A stretch of 64,000 nt of DNA. Source: Amphibalanus amphitrite. Lineage: Eukaryota > Arthropoda > Thecostraca > Balanomorpha > Balanidae. The stretch spans positions 62,001 to 126,000 of the forward strand of contig NW_024883095.1 of assembly GCF_019059575.1 (NCBI RefSeq), in the 5' to 3' direction. Under the pieces are notes generated by a model. It was not told where the DNA came from. It saw nothing but the letters and a program-made list of their open reading frames with translations, and made no database searches. Positions within the stretch are counted from its first letter, which is position 1; each line of letters begins with the position of its first letter. The translations under genes were made by a program, and so were the position numbers. Shown here piece by piece: positions 42,223 through 55,257 of this stretch.

Positions 42223-45200
42223 AGAATGAAAGTAGTTGCGATGTTGTTTGGAAGAAAGTCGCCAGCCTGTCGATTATACAAGCCAAGTCACTCCTACTTC
42301 AGCGATTAAGGGTTTTCATTCAACACTGGAATAAGGTAACAGAGGTCTAAGGACACAGTCTACTCTCCTGTCGACGCTATGACCCAAGGCTGTCCTGAAA
42401 CTCCTGAAGAAACCAGCTGAACAGGTTTGCGCTCACTGCTGAACATGACCGAGGTATTGAGGCTGAGCCTCGGGTGCTGGTTTAAAAATAGACGCGTCTC
42501 TGGCGGCCGTCTGATCTGCAAGGCCGGGTCACTGCTGCGGAGAGGCTGCCAATTTGGCAGGTGGTGGGCTGTCATCTGTCATCCGGACAGGTGACAGTCA
42601 GTTGGTGTTAGACTGTCGAGCGGTCGAGTGGTCGAGACTTGTCAGCTGACTGTTTGAGATGATCAGCTGACTGTTGTCACGAGCTAGCTTAGATGGTGAA
42701 CACGGGTGTGCGTGTGGTCATCTGAAAAGGTTGATCCTACGTGAGGTTTGTTGCTCATGGCTGGTCCTTTGGCTGGATTGTTGGCAGTTGCGCTCCTCGA
42801 TGTTTGATCGTCAACTTCACGTCTCCGTTCGCTGCATGGAAATGACGAACCAGAACTTCAGACAGTATTCATTCGGTCCCGCCGTTACCCCATGTCGAAA
42901 GCCTCTGGCTGGCCCTAACCTGTACGTTGCATATCGTAAATGACAGTTGATAACTCCACACATAGACTCTCTCCGGACCTTCCAGCCCTTCTGTGGACTC
43001 TGGCCGTTCATGTGTCAGTCCATGCCCTTCTGATGACACCCAGCCCAGTAGCGGGGAGGCGATGGACTGACACTGCGGGCTGGTTCAGTTTGGACTGTGG
43101 ACTGCGACCAGGGTCCGGTCTGGTGCTATGTGATTGGTGACTGGTGACTGCCCCTGGAGAGTCTCACGGATGGTGACGTCAATGAATAGTGCTGGTTCAA
43201 AGGCAGATGTCGAGTTGAAAACGAGGTAGGACTCACGTGCATACATGGGGTGGCATTGCAGGGCTCACGTGACTCTACACTCTACAGTCTACATAGGTAC
43301 ATACTGTACAATTAGTTGGCAAATACTGCTAAATGCATGTGGCTTATGGTTATGAATGAAGGAATACCATGCTATTGGTTCTTTCATCCTTGTTATGGTG
43401 AATGGTCGTCGTTTGGTGCCTTCTTCCTATTCTACATACGAGTAATGTAAGGCGTAAGCGCTTTCAACGATTGATGAAGCCGAATGACGCCTTTGCGTTC
43501 CTTTGGTAGGTAGAACATAGACATTTATTCCGAAACGATTTGTGGGTATTTGAATTTCGTGTTTCTGTCTAGTTGAGTACTGGACGACGCCCATGCTGGC
43601 ATGAACTTCAACTTCACGTCGCTTGATCGAACAAAGAGCAGATTACGTGCTAACGATTCTTCCACTGTTTGTCGTATGTACTTGGCACTTAGCACCACCT
43701 GATTTCGAAACAACCTCCCGGGGGGGGGGGGCAGACAGCTCCCGCCCACACCCCCGCGGCGGTCGCGTAGCAACAGCCAGTAGCTGGGCTGGCTGGGCCT
43801 GTTCGACAGCTGAGGGGGGGGGGGGGTCTGTTGCTACCCAGAGCGCCTGTGCCCGCGTGCGGCCAGACAGAGCTGACGGTTTTAACCGACAACGAACCCG
43901 GAACTGATCAGTGAGTTGGGTTAGAACTTTGAGATAAGGCGTGTATTATAATGAAAACTTACTAACTAAACTGATTTAGGAACAAGGATGCGGCCGGGGA
44001 AGTGGGCTTTTTTTTGCATAAAGGTTTTGTAACTTCAAGATCAGTTTTGCAATAGGCGCTATTTTTCAAAGAGGCGATGCTATAGTTACGTTTTTCTCAA
44101 TCTCCTTTCTCTCCCCTCCCCCTATACCGCCACCCTGCCCTCTACCCTCGTTATTGTAGCGTTGACCCGTCGTCTGACCCCGTTCCCCAGCTTTGTTTAG
44201 CTAAATTTAGTCTATCCCAGGCCGTCCCGACAGAAGGGGCGTGTCCGTCTGTTTGTCCGTCTGTGGCCTGTTTTTGGCCAGTCCACTGTCGCTGACCTGG
44301 TTCATATTCTGGCGGAATCTGGCCCTCAAAGCATACTCGGTCTCACGTCATTGATGTTGATGAGCTCATCTGACGTTACCGTTCTCCTTATGATGTGAGG
44401 TTACATATGTCGTGAGGTCTTGGTTGCGGTTTCTGACGCGAAACCGTCGTGCTCTGGTTATTCGGACCGGTGGTGTTTGGATGAAATAATAAATTTAGCC
44501 CCTGCGGTCAGGCCAGTGACCCGCCTTGGTTAGCTGCGATGTTGGCAATCTCAGCCTTTGTGTTGCAACGGTTGGTATATTTTAACTCAGGCCCGCCAGC
44601 CCAGGCCGTCTTTTTTTGTCGGTGTATGTGGCTAAAATAAAAGATGCAACTGCGCTCGTCTGTAAGTTGTTTCGTTCATGTGTTTACGGCAGTGGACTGT
44701 AGCATTTGAAGGGCCGGTCGGCTTTCAGTTCCACTCGTTATAGTACTCGTGACCGCTCTTCGGAGACCAGCACTGTTTGGATTTAATTCGAGACGAATTG
44801 GCTTCCTCGAATCGCTATTCTCTGGAGGAAGTTGACATTGGGGCTCTAAGGGGTGGACTGGAATACATACACATAGACATCAAACACTACCCTTGGTGCT
44901 CTGGAAGATTCTGATGGTTTAGATGTAACGGGTACGCGACTCCCGCGCAATTTTTAGCTTTCGTTTGAGAATCTGTTAGACCTTGAAGGGGACGAGACGT
45001 TTCGGTTTGATAGATGTCAATGAGCTCACCAGTATATGTAGGGTGTTCTTTGTCACTGGATGCCTCCATCTAACTAGGCTGACTGTGAGCAGTAATCTGT
45101 CGGCGGACACATTACAAATTTAGGTACGGATTTAAATTCACTTCTGTCATAGGAATCGCTATGTAGAGCACTGCAAGTCTCGGAATACTACGGTGCCCTA

Positions 45201-45889
45201 AAATAGCGACTGTTGAATGGCATAAAACTATTTTTATAAAAAAGAGATTCGATCTACAGTCTAGACTTATAAAACAGTGAAGCATAGTGTGAGGGGTGTG
45301 GTTCTGAAAAGAGCTTTTCCTCCCGCAGTGGATGTCCATGTCACTCGTCTCTTCGCTCTCCCTCTGGCACCTCTGTGTGACCTTTAGGTGACCCCGCCGG
45401 CACCTCTGTTTCACCCCGTGCTGACCCCGTGACACCGTCTGTCCTGCGAGGCAGTTGCACTGTGTCGGCGTGTCGCCTGTCTCAGCTGCCCTTCCCCCGC
45501 CCCGCCCCGCCCCGCCCCGCCTGTCGTCTGTCTCCCCGGAGCCAGGCCCCTGTTCTCTTCCCATTATAGTGACCGAATGGGGCCGCGACAGCCGGTAAAA
45601 ACAGCAAGACCTTGACCTCGTTTCGGCAGCCTGGTTACCGCTGAACAGGGACCGCGGATTCAAATTCTCGTAGGGTGTGCAAGATGTGGCGATTGGGCCC
45701 CCATCTCACGCCGGGCCCCTTCCAAAAAGTCAGCGCCGCCAGTGCTCCGGAATAAGCCGGTTCTAAGGAAGCGGGACGGGAAAACCTTCAAAATTGACGG
45801 TCATAAGATGACTGAGCGAGCATCTTACGGTCAGGAGATGCATTAGCAGAGTAAATGCACATGCATGCATGCAACGTGATCCAAATCGA
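42223..45889. other. SLC25A38 intron 6, first part; no gene recognised
   Basis: Intron 6 spans 42109-52687. Here there are G-runs (43719-43729, 43814-43826) and a CCCCGCCCCGCC patch at 45496-45521 (Sp1-like GC boxes by sequence, function unknown). No exon-like segment with family resemblance. Confidence 0.45.
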
Positions 45890-47393
45890 TCTCCGATTTT
45901 CCTAAACAGGCCCCTAAAGGCTTACAGTGGCCTTCAAGGGCCCCTACGGGCCTCAGAGAGCCCTTTTGCACAGTTGATGTTGGTACACTTCTTTTTATCA
46001 TGGATTACATGAATTAGTTTAAAAATAAAACACGGCCGGCGGGATGTTTGGGCCCATCGATTTGGCCCCTATGACCTATGGGGGTCTGGCCTCCGGCCCC
46101 CTTAGCTTCCCCATTGCTCTACGGCCCACACGCTGGCTTTGGGGCCCCATAAAGGCCGCACGCCAGCTCCTGAGACCCAACGCCGGCAATTCTAAGGGTC
46201 ACCGGCGCACCGCACACGGTCTTTGAAGGTCCCATAACGGCCTCTGGAATACCTCATGTACATAGAAATATGGATGCCCACGCCGCTTCTTGGGCCCCCA
46301 CACCGGGCTCTTTGACACCGTTCGCCGGCTCCATGGGGTACCTACCAACTACCACCAAGCAAGCTCGCCTGGAGGTCCCCCACCGTCTCTTGGCGCCCGA
46401 GTAGCCTCGATGCCTGAATAGGGCCCCGAGACATCGACATTGGCCAAAAAGCGTTCGTGTAGGCCCTCAGAAACTGGTGTGAGCCCTGAGATTACTGTGT
46501 GGGCTACTCAGGCACTTCTGTCGGGTCATCATGCATCGATTTGGGTCCGAGCTAGCAAGGGTTATCAGAAGCATCCTTTAGCCCTGCGACTTCAGATGTT
46601 GGTGTGAGATCCTAAAAAAGAAAGTGAGGGCACTCCGGGGCTTGCAAAGGGCTTTTCCTCGGAGGTCAGCCTTGGCCGAACGGCGTTCCTCAAACTGGTG
46701 TAGGGCGCTGAGATTACTGAATGTGACTCTCGAGTATTGGCATGGGGCCCTCAACTATCAGCACGGAGCCCTCAGGAGCCGGTAAGGGCTCCTCTGCGGC
46801 ATGCATAAGCCATCCTATCTCAGATGCCGGTGTGAGATCCTAAACAAGAGCTGAGTGCACTTAAAAACCTGCGTAGGGCCCTCAGAGATCAGCTTTGACC
46901 AGACGGCGGTCGTGGACGCCCTTAGAAACTGACGTAGGGGCCGCCTCAGTCGGTCGGCCCTCTCACATCAGCCTGGGGATCTCAGGAATCGGCCTGGGGC
47001 CCTCAAGAGCCGGTTAGGGTCCTCGGAAAGTGGCATTATACCCTGAGATAGCTGTGTAAGGCCCTCGCGTAACGGCTAGGGGCCCTCGGGCATCGGCCTG
47101 CGCCCCCGGGCATTGGCCAGAGGTCCTTGGATATCGGTCTGGGGCCCCTCAAGAGCCGGTGAGGGCCTTCAGAAACTGGTATGGGGCCCTGAGATAACTC
47201 TGTGGGCTTTCAGGTGCTGATGCAGGACCCTTAGGCATCGGCCCCAAGAGGGGTTAAGGAGGGCAGGGGGCAAGGGGCCCTCAAGAGCCGGTTAGGGCCC
47301 TCAGAAACTGGCGTGGATCCCTGAGCTAGCCATGTAGGTACTCAGACACCGGCGTGGGACCTTTAGACATCGACTTGGGGCCTTCGGGCATCG
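45890..47393 (+). repeat. degenerate GGGGCCCTCA minisatellite
   Basis: Units of roughly 28-35 bp built on GGGGCCCTCAGAAACTGG, CCCTGAGATAACTGTG and GGCATCGGCCTGGGG. Continues after the hAT-like insertion to about 48130. Distantly similar in style to 7780-8110. Confidence 0.75.
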
Positions 47394-47401
47394 GCCTGGG
47401 C

Positions 47402-47961
47402 CAGTGGCGCGGGAACCGGGGGGGGGGGCTAGCGGGGGCCGAGCCCCCCAGCTTTTCGGCTGGGGGGGGGGGCTCGTAATGTATTTACTATTTGAGCCCC
47501 CCCCCCAGCTGGAGGAATCGAAATCGGAAATCTACCAACATAATTTCATAGAGTCATACATAGGCGTGGGAACCGGGGGAGGGGGCAGTGGGGGAAGCTT
47601 GCTCCCACAACTCTGCGGCCGTGGGGGCGGTGCCCCACAACTTTTCATGAGGCCAGGAACCGTTGGGCAGCTTGTCATTCCCAAATTAGGGGTTGTGGGT
47701 CACACACAAAGGAAGAAAGCATGTAAGTGAAAAATCCACCTCTTTCACTGGCTCGGCACTCATTTGACAGATTAAAACCTTTACTCCAGGTTGTCAAAAC
47801 GGTAGTTTCTTCACTCAGCTCAGCTCTTTTTTTTGTTGAAAAGGCCAAAGTCTGAAAAATAAGTGGCCTAAAACCGGTGAGAAAACTAGATTTGGGGGTA
47901 CCCTAGGTTGATCTCTATTATGATTCAGCCCCCCAGTCTGGAAGAAGTTCCCGCGCCACTG
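47402..47961 (+). mobile_element. hAT-like MITE with perfect 8-bp TSD, inside the minisatellite
   Basis: CAGTGGCGCGGGAAC (47402) and its complement GTTCCCGCGCCACTG (ending 47961) are flanked by GCCTGGGC (47394-47401 and 47962-47969). 560 bp, with G-run/C-run stretches near the left end and no transposase. Confidence 0.88.
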
Positions 47962-48290
47962 GCCTGGGCCCTCAAGAGCCGGTGGGAGCGCTAAAAAAAT
48001 GGCGTGGGTGGGGTTCTGAGATAACTCCTGAGATAACACTAGAACCTGTTCACGCCTTCAGGCACCGGTGCGGGACCATCAGGCTCGCGCTGGGGCCCTC
48101 GAGAATCGGCTTGGGACACTCAAGCGCCAGGGCCGCATGGGCCCCCACAACGAACTGTGGGTGTGCAAAAATAGGTGTTTGCACACCCTCAGGATTTTCA
48201 GGGTGTGCAATTGCACACCCTGCCCCCCGGAATCCGCGGTCCCTGCCGCTGAAAGAGCCGTGGTCGATCGACGGGTTCTCTTGGAAGCTG
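47962..48290 (+). repeat. right continuation of the GGGGCCCTCA minisatellite
   Basis: Resumes with GGGCCCTCAAGAGCCGG and decays by about 48130. Then a GTGTGCAATTGCACAC palindrome (48204-48219) with nearby GGTGTGCAAA copies. Confidence 0.6.
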
Positions 48291-51200
48291 TAGCGTGCAA
48301 TTAGTGGCTATTGCTAGGGAACTGATGCTGAGGTTATGGATTGATTATGTATTGTTGATGTAAAGTTGATGTCCGCTTTCCGAGCTCGTAAATCTTGGAA
48401 ACTTTCGGCTCCGGCCTCCGAGCTCTCCCGGGCCCGTAGGCGGAGCCAGCCCTGCCGGCCGGCTGCAGCTATTGGACGGTGGAGAGGCCCTGTGTGACGT
48501 CATATACTGATCGTGTGACGTCACCACGTGGCACCACCGAGCGAGCGGACGGGTGGCAGGAACGGCAGAGGCGCATCCAGGCACTAGATCCGGGGAGGTC
48601 ACTAGGACGGAGCCCGTCTTCGCTAAATAACTGAATTAAAAGTGAGTCCTGTTTTGATCCTTTGGAGGGGTGTGACCTCTACGCTCGTCCGGGGTCCTAT
48701 GTCGGGCCAGAGGTCGCTTTTTTACCGTTGATGAAAACCCGGCCTTGTCAGCGTATCTGTCTCTGTTATTCATCTGCTTTATGTCTGTAACCAGGCCTTA
48801 TGATGTTTACGCGTTATACGGCCTCAACACGTCCTGTGGCCTGGACGGAAGGGCCGTGGTATGAGAGACATATGTCAGTTGTTAATGTAGGGAGACCGCC
48901 ATTGACGCAAGTAACGGTCACGCGCAGACAAAGGTCAAGAAGTGGGGGTCACGCGTGCGTCGTTTGGGGAGGGGTATTGACTATTGGCGTGGTCTGATCG
49001 TGGCGTGATGGAAAGTCATAGTATCGCGAACGACTGTTTGTCGGCGACCTTGTTCCTGGACTGGGTCACATCACATTATATGTTGATAATACCGCTTTCG
49101 TCGAGTGGTTGGGGACAACGATTTTTCGTTACAGAATCGCATTCTCATGCGCACAGTATGATGAGATGCTGCAACATTGAGCATTCGCTTTGATCATTCT
49201 ATTTGACGGCAGTTTTGTGTGATTCACTGAGCTGCTCTCCCTCGCAACACTAGTGGTCGGTGCGTTGTAAACAAGAATTTCTGAAGCCAATGACCCACCT
49301 TGTTGTTGGCCCGTGCCCGCATATTGCTCAATCCAGCTGTGTTCGTGACCTCTTCAGCGAAAACAACACCTCGCGGGCAATTCCGCCAAGTCAGCCTTCT
49401 TTTGAGGATAAGGCGCTCCTCGCCTGTTCTGGGACCAAGCCAAGACAAACGGTGCGAAGTTGTGGCTACCTTTCAGTATTCACACGTGTGGTGCAACCGA
49501 TTACCCAGTACCACCGCGATGCAACGGTCGTTCAGGTGTTGATCTCATGACGTCATGAACCCGAATCTGGATCTGGAACGGGATGCCGGATGGCGATGAA
49601 CATGATGTTTGTTGGTGCCAATCCGGCCAAAACTGCTCTGGCTTAGGGGCATGATTTTAACCGGGAAGCTGAGAACGGTTCCCCATAAGTCGTGAACTCA
49701 GGCTACAAAGGAAGGGAGAACCTGAAGGAAAAGCAATCAAATATGAAACTTGGAGTCACTTGCGGGGTTCCGCGTTGATCGTCCTCCAGGCCACTCGAAC
49801 TTAACACGACTAAGTTGAACTCTGGAATTATTGATCGTCCAGTCATCGTTGGTTGTTCGGGCTGCTGAGATTGAGGCCTGGGAGGCTTGCTGCAGATTGC
49901 GGAAGGTGTCTTTTATTTGTAATCATGTCTTTTATTTGCCCTACCCTAGTCGTGTTTCGATGAGGCGGCTGGTTGCGCAGGAAAAACAAGACATCGTTTA
50001 TGCGACTTGCCACCGTATATTGCGGGGCACGTTCTTCCTGTTTCGCTCAGGGCTACCAGCTCTTTCCTGCAATACTCTGTGCAGTCTCTTTGCAAGGATG
50101 GCTCTTAATCAAAACAGCCAACTAGCTACCTCAGGCTCGAACACAGCTTGTAACCTCACTCCGAATAGTGACCTACACGAGCCCCCGGGCGCTCCGAGGC
50201 CAGAACTGTCTCGGTCGAGTGCACCTACACCTAACCGGCTCGAGGCGGTTCAAACTGGACACAACTGCGCCACGGATCAGCCGGGGATGACGCTGGCCCC
50301 TAAGGTCGGGTGTGTCCTGGGTGGAGCACATGACAGCCCAAACGCTCGTGCCAGTCCAAGGGTCTATAGTTAATGGCAAAACATGTTTTGTATTTCTTAG
50401 GAATATCATTTTGCAATTTCGGGGGTACGGTTCTGTCGGTTCTGCCTCCTGCTTTGTGCTCATTTACTCTCCAGGTTTTCATTAATTACCTCATTGATCG
50501 GCCTCTTTTCATGACGATTGACGAACTAATGGCCCCCGGTAGCACTTAATTACTTCCCATCCTTGTCCTGTTTCCCGGTGAGATCGATCAGTGGCCAGAC
50601 GCACTAGGTCAGCTGGGAGCACTTCTGCACTTGCCGCACATTTAGAAGAATCTTAGGTGAATGGATGCATCATCACTGTTGAGCACCCTTCACTGAGGAC
50701 ACGTGCACTTTGAGGGACTGGCGTTGGAGCCTCTTGCCGTGGTAAAAATAGCGGACAGGAGTCGGTCTCGGCTCCTGTCCGCTCGGTCTCTGCGGGGGCG
50801 AACGTTCCTTGGTGCCATTCCAGCTCTGTCCAGCGCCAGAACAGGGGCAGGGAGCGTTGACCTGACCTGGTGCCTGTGTAGTTGGGACGATGATTGATCA
50901 AGATGCAAAGATCCTTCGGAGTTACCACTGTGATAAACGGAATAGGTGCAAAAAGCCGGCTCTGGATCAGACGCTGTCTCTCTGGGGAGTGAGATTGAAT
51001 GGTGCAGAACACATAGGCCTGGTTGCGGAAACTAGGTTGAAACTCGAGTTAGAATACGTCCGTAAGCGCTGCAACTCCATCCTGATCCTTCTTCAACAGA
51101 AGTGCTTCATTTCCTTTCGTACCAAACAACTTCGTAAGGGCGACACCGCTTTACTCTCAAGCAGTTGGTTACACTTACACCGCACTGTTCAGTGCTTTTT

Positions 51201-52687
51201 ACATTCTGGTACATTTGGCGGAGCGAGCCCTTAGCAACTAAAATAAGCAGTATAAGTCGTTTACACTCAGCTGCAGCTTAGCGCAACTGCTTTGCTCCAA
51301 GAAAACTGTTCCGTTGCCTCTGCAAAGCGTCTGCCACTTGGGAGACGTTGCAGATACGGCTGGCGAGGGGCCCTGTGGGACCCTTGTCTCTGTTTATGGT
51401 GACCCTTTTACATTGCGGAGGGACTGTATGAATTCCGACCACACCAGTTCCGTGCTCCCCACGACTTCTCCACCATTACTCTAGTGCTGCTTGGGTGTCC
51501 TGTTTTTATTTTCTGGAAACTCTGAAATCACGAGTTGAGCACACCCGTCACAAAGGCGACTTCTCGAAAGGTCATTGGTTTCCTAACCTAAACACGGCCC
51601 AAGTTTCTCGGGCTGCGCCAGGCTGAGGCGCAATAAGAAGTTCCAGATAACCGGACGGAAGGCTGTTTCGACGTAGCTGGAGCTGACGTTGAATCCATTC
51701 CAGATTTAACCGGGAGAAGGTGGCTGACCATCGTCCACGAGATGATGGTGACACTTTCCTTTGAGTTGCACTTTCGTCGCATACCTATGCTGCATATTGC
51801 ATAATCCGAACACGTCGCGTCCTGCCTGTATTTCGTTGCGCTTTCTTTCGCGGGATGGTTGATCCTCTAGAGCGCCTACGTCTCTGTAGAATCGGGAGTG
51901 AACGCATGAGTTGCAGCCTGTGGACGAGATCGTCACGGCGTGAAGCCAACACATCAAGGGGCGCTCACACAGGTTTACAGGTCACGCGCTGTGCCAGGAC
52001 TCTCGTTGTCACTCGTCCGACACATGGTGCTGGCGACCCGCCAAGGACACATGGCGCAGAATGGTGCGTGGTTGGACACGAGCTGTTCATGTGTCACGTG
52101 TGGTATCACGTGTCGTGGCGCAGATAATTTCTCTCGAAACTTCCACCTCAGTCATGCGGGTAGTTGGGTCCTGCACTGCAACCGCATAAGTTTTCATGTT
52201 AGACATCAACATTTGACGTCAAATGATGTGGCCTGACGTCAGCATGGTGGCCTGATTGGTAAATGGTTAACGTCACGTATACCAATTGCAGACCGTCACA
52301 TGCTGGCGTCGCTCCTTTTAGCCGCAGCAATTGGTTTCGAATTTCGACAGCTCCTTGCGTTATATAGTGTATGCTCGTAAAGCGTAATGTTTTACAGTAA
52401 ACTTTGACGTCTTTGGATATTTATAGGGTGATCTTTTCGTAAGTTGTGGACCGGCAGATTCTGGTTCGTAAAAGGTTCCAGAAGCACCACATGTGACTCT
52501 CTTGGCAATGTGGAAACTAAATATTTTCAGCGTCTGCGCCACATTGCCACATCGCATTGCCACACTGACTTGAGCGTATGGTTAGGCCATTCTTAGTCGT
52601 TGTATCTTTTGCTCGTTGCAATGTCTGTTGGTAAAAGCTCTTCATTATGAACCGCCCGCTGACCCGTCGTCTTTCCTGTCTTCCCAG
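48291..52687. other. SLC25A38 intron 6, last part; no gene recognised
   Basis: No exon, RNA gene or repeat that I can support. Open frames up to 180 codons (49831-50373) lack family resemblance and promoter or splice context. Confidence 0.4.
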
Positions 52688-52798
52688 GAGGGCGGATCGC
52701 GTGCCTTCTTTTACGGGCTGGCGCCGCGCGTGCTGCGACGTACCTTCATGGCAGCCATGGCCTGGACGGTGTACGAGCGCGTCTCCAAGACCTTCTGA
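52688..52798 (+). CDS. SLC25A38: SLC25A38 exon 7 (last helix and stop)
   Basis: Acceptor GTCTTCCCAG; 36 codons and TGA. Encodes [19 protein letters not shown] followed by [33 protein letters not shown] is the most diagnostic C-terminal stretch of the SLC25A38/Hem25 family, so this exon anchors the gene identity. Enters in phase 0 as exon 6 requires. No AATAAA was found in the following kilobase. Confidence 0.95.
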   Translation, partial: EGGSRAFFYGLAPRVLRRTFMAAMAWTVYERVSKTF

Positions 52799-52886
52799 GC
52801 GGCCGGACCCCCGCGAGGTCAACTGGCCGGCGGAGACACGTCCAACCAACCGAACCGTCAATTCCTACAGGCTTTCACGGTGACAT

Positions 52887-53067
52887 CCAATGAGATTACT
52901 CGTCTCTGGGAGTCTTAGCTGAGACGACCAATGAGAGGCGCCGGGTCAAGGTCACCTCCGGACGCCGGCCAATCAAAACGGGTGGGGCACGTGCAACAAC
53001 CAATCGCGTAGTCGGCCAGGCGGGCGAGTAGCCAATGGGATTTCGGCGATCCTGAGCTTCAGCCAAT
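52887..53067 (+). promoter_or_regulatory. six regularly spaced CCAAT boxes
   Basis: CCAAT at 52887, 52928, 52969, 53000, 53032 and 53063, all on the + strand, mostly as CCAATSA/CCAATGR contexts preferred by NF-Y. Spacings 41, 41, 31, 32 and 31 bp approximate whole helical turns. They start 89 bp after the SLC25A38 stop codon, suggesting the promoter of a downstream gene or an enhancer within the 3' UTR region. Confidence 0.5.
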
Positions 53068-54202
53068 CAAAGCCCGCTTTGTCCTGAGAAGGGACTGAGG
53101 AAGCTGAGCTCTAAAGAAAAGCTGCTGGAAGAGAACCGGAACGGGAAGCTGTCTAGAAGCCTCCAACGACGGCCCGAGAGAAGGTGCAGCGTGCGGGCAT
53201 CGTCCCTTCAGTGAAGTGCTGGATCCAGGACAGGCCACGGAAGGACGGTACGTGGAGTGGAAGCATGCGGCTGGACCGAACGGTAGAGTGCGGTGGAGAG
53301 TGGACTAGAGTGAACGGCAGTGCAGTGGAGTGCGGGGACTATCATGGCAGTCGCTCTACCGAAGCCGGTAGAGCTGAACGATCGCTGCTGCCTCCCTAAA
53401 CCTGCAGAAACAGACAGTGACGAGCCGGAAGACGGCGTTCGTAAAGTGCTGTGAAGGAGATTGAGGGAATGGGACTGGAGCAGTGGCAATACGCGGACTC
53501 GCTGGGTGCCGCGCTGTTTTTTTTTTTTCGTGTACGGTTTGGTTCTGTCGGAATGCGCTATGTTCCGGCTTTTCCTTGCTTGTGTTACGTGCGCCCGCGC
53601 TGTCGGTACTTAATCACCGAAGGTGTGGATCTGTGAAGGAGGCGACGGGCGTAAGCCGCGATTCTTGCAACGGCAGGTAGGTATTCCCTGCATTGCGAAC
53701 AGCGAGAATGAGCGGCCTGTCCCCTGCGGTTGAAGTGTGTGTTTGCGAGGATTCCGGGCGAATGCGTCAGCCAGAAATTTGACCCATCTTACGCTGAAAT
53801 GCATCTTTCAATGATTTTTGCATTTGCTGACCTTCCTCATTTGAGAAAAGTACAAAATATGTCCAGTTCGGCCGGGATCCTACGTAGCGCTAATGTTAAT
53901 CCAAGACGGCGGCGGCGGCGGCCCGCAAAGCTGTAGTTGTGTATCTGGCCGCTTGAGGGCAGCACGTTGCGCTCGCCGCCCCTTCTGCTGTGTTTAGCTA
54001 CCCAGCCATGAGGAGGAGGCGAAAGGACAGGCTCGTCACTGGCGATGGCCCGGCGGGGACTGATGCCCGCCCGCGGTTTTACTCTGCTGTAGAGTCAATA
54101 CACTGGTTCTACAGTGCTTGTTGTATGCGGGGTAGCCGGTTGAATTTATTTACTTTTATTCATTTAGGCGACATACACTCTCATCGTATCTATTTAGTCT
54201 TA
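53068..54202. other. no gene recognised; possible transcribed region downstream of the CCAAT array
   Basis: GC-rich to 53450, with GTGGAGTG-type short repeats (53250-53340). No coding frame with family resemblance. If the CCAAT array is a promoter, a first exon could lie here. Confidence 0.35.
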
Positions 54203-55257
54203 TATATGTTGCAGGCACTTTAGAAAATCAGTCATTTTGTAAAATGCCTAGGCATTTTACAAAAAGACGGCTGTTTGAAAAATGACTGAACACAACCAGG
54301 TTTTTTCAAAATGGCTAGCCATTTTACAAAATGACCAGGCATTTTGCAAAATGCCTGACCAGCATGGAACGTAGATCCCACTACAGATACTATGGCCAAC
54401 AGTTTTTGGACGTCTTCCTATACACTAGAGGTACGTGTTCAGCCTGTAGCTGATCGATTTGAAGCTCTGTGATGACGACAATGCTGAGTAACGACCAGGT
54501 TGAGTTGCAGACTCGGCTGTAGCATAGGAGCATTGTTTAGTTAACGCTGTAAAAACTCCCAAGTACATCAACGCCGTTCACGTTCTGCCTGAAACTAGAC
54601 CTAACAAAACCAGCCGGAGACCGGCCCTATGTAATAGGCAGGCCCGGTTCATGTACAATTACATGTAAACGAATGAGTGTAGTCTTTGTTTGATTGTGTC
54701 TTTGTTTGACAGCTTTGAGTACCTACTTGCATGGTCCCAGTTAAAAATATCAAGCTCCACATCGGGAGAATCATCAGGTCGCTTGGCGTAGGACGAGAGC
54801 GTTGGTTTCAGAAGACACTAACGCCTAAGTGTGTGGGATCGAATCCTCGCGACCTCTAATGGTTTTACAGATACAGGCCGGCATAGGGCCAGTCGTTTGT
54901 TGACGCTCCAGATCGATCATTTTAAATCCAGCAGCGTCGCTGACGTGGGGGTTGGAAATGTCGCGGGCCTGCACTTCTCAAAATAGAGGTAGGTATGGAC
55001 TTCCCACTGCTGGACTCCTCTGGTCATAATGCTGGACTCCTCGGTCCACCTACACGCTACCAAAACGTATATAATTAGGTACTCGTATCTACAACACGCT
55101 GCTCAGTCATTTTGTAAAATGGCTAGGTATTTTGCAAGAGTCAGTCATTTTGTAAAATGCCTAGGCTTTTTGCAAAAAGCCTGGAAAATCAGGCATTTTG
55201 CAAAATGCCTAGGCATTTTACAAAATGACTGATTTTCTAAAGTGCCTGCAACATATA
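54203..55257. mobile_element. foldback element built of ATTTTGCAAAATG palindromes
   Basis: TATATGTTGCAGGCACTTTA and the following 40 bases at the left are complementary to the right end (about 55190-55257). CATTTTGTAAAATG, GCATTTTGCAAAATGC and CCTAGG alternate within both arms. TA dinucleotides sit at each edge, as in TA-targeting elements. The 0.75 kb centre contains a tRNA-like sequence at 54776-54855. No transposase. Confidence 0.75.
54776..54855 (+). tRNA. tRNA-Leu-like sequence, probably a pseudogene
   Basis: AGGTCGC and GCGACCT form a perfect 7-bp acceptor stem 80 nt apart. Between them are an A-box-like TGGCGTAGGACG, an anticodon-loop-like TTCAGAA (CAG, Leu), a type II variable arm (CACT...AGTG) and a B-box-like GGATCGAATCC. 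The anticodon and T stems pair poorly, so this is more likely a decayed tRNA or tRNA-derived segment carried by the surrounding element. Confidence 0.35.

Noticed and set aside
49831..50373. 180-codon frame in intron 6
   Set aside because: No recognisable family, splice sites or promoter; consistent with chance in GC-moderate DNA.
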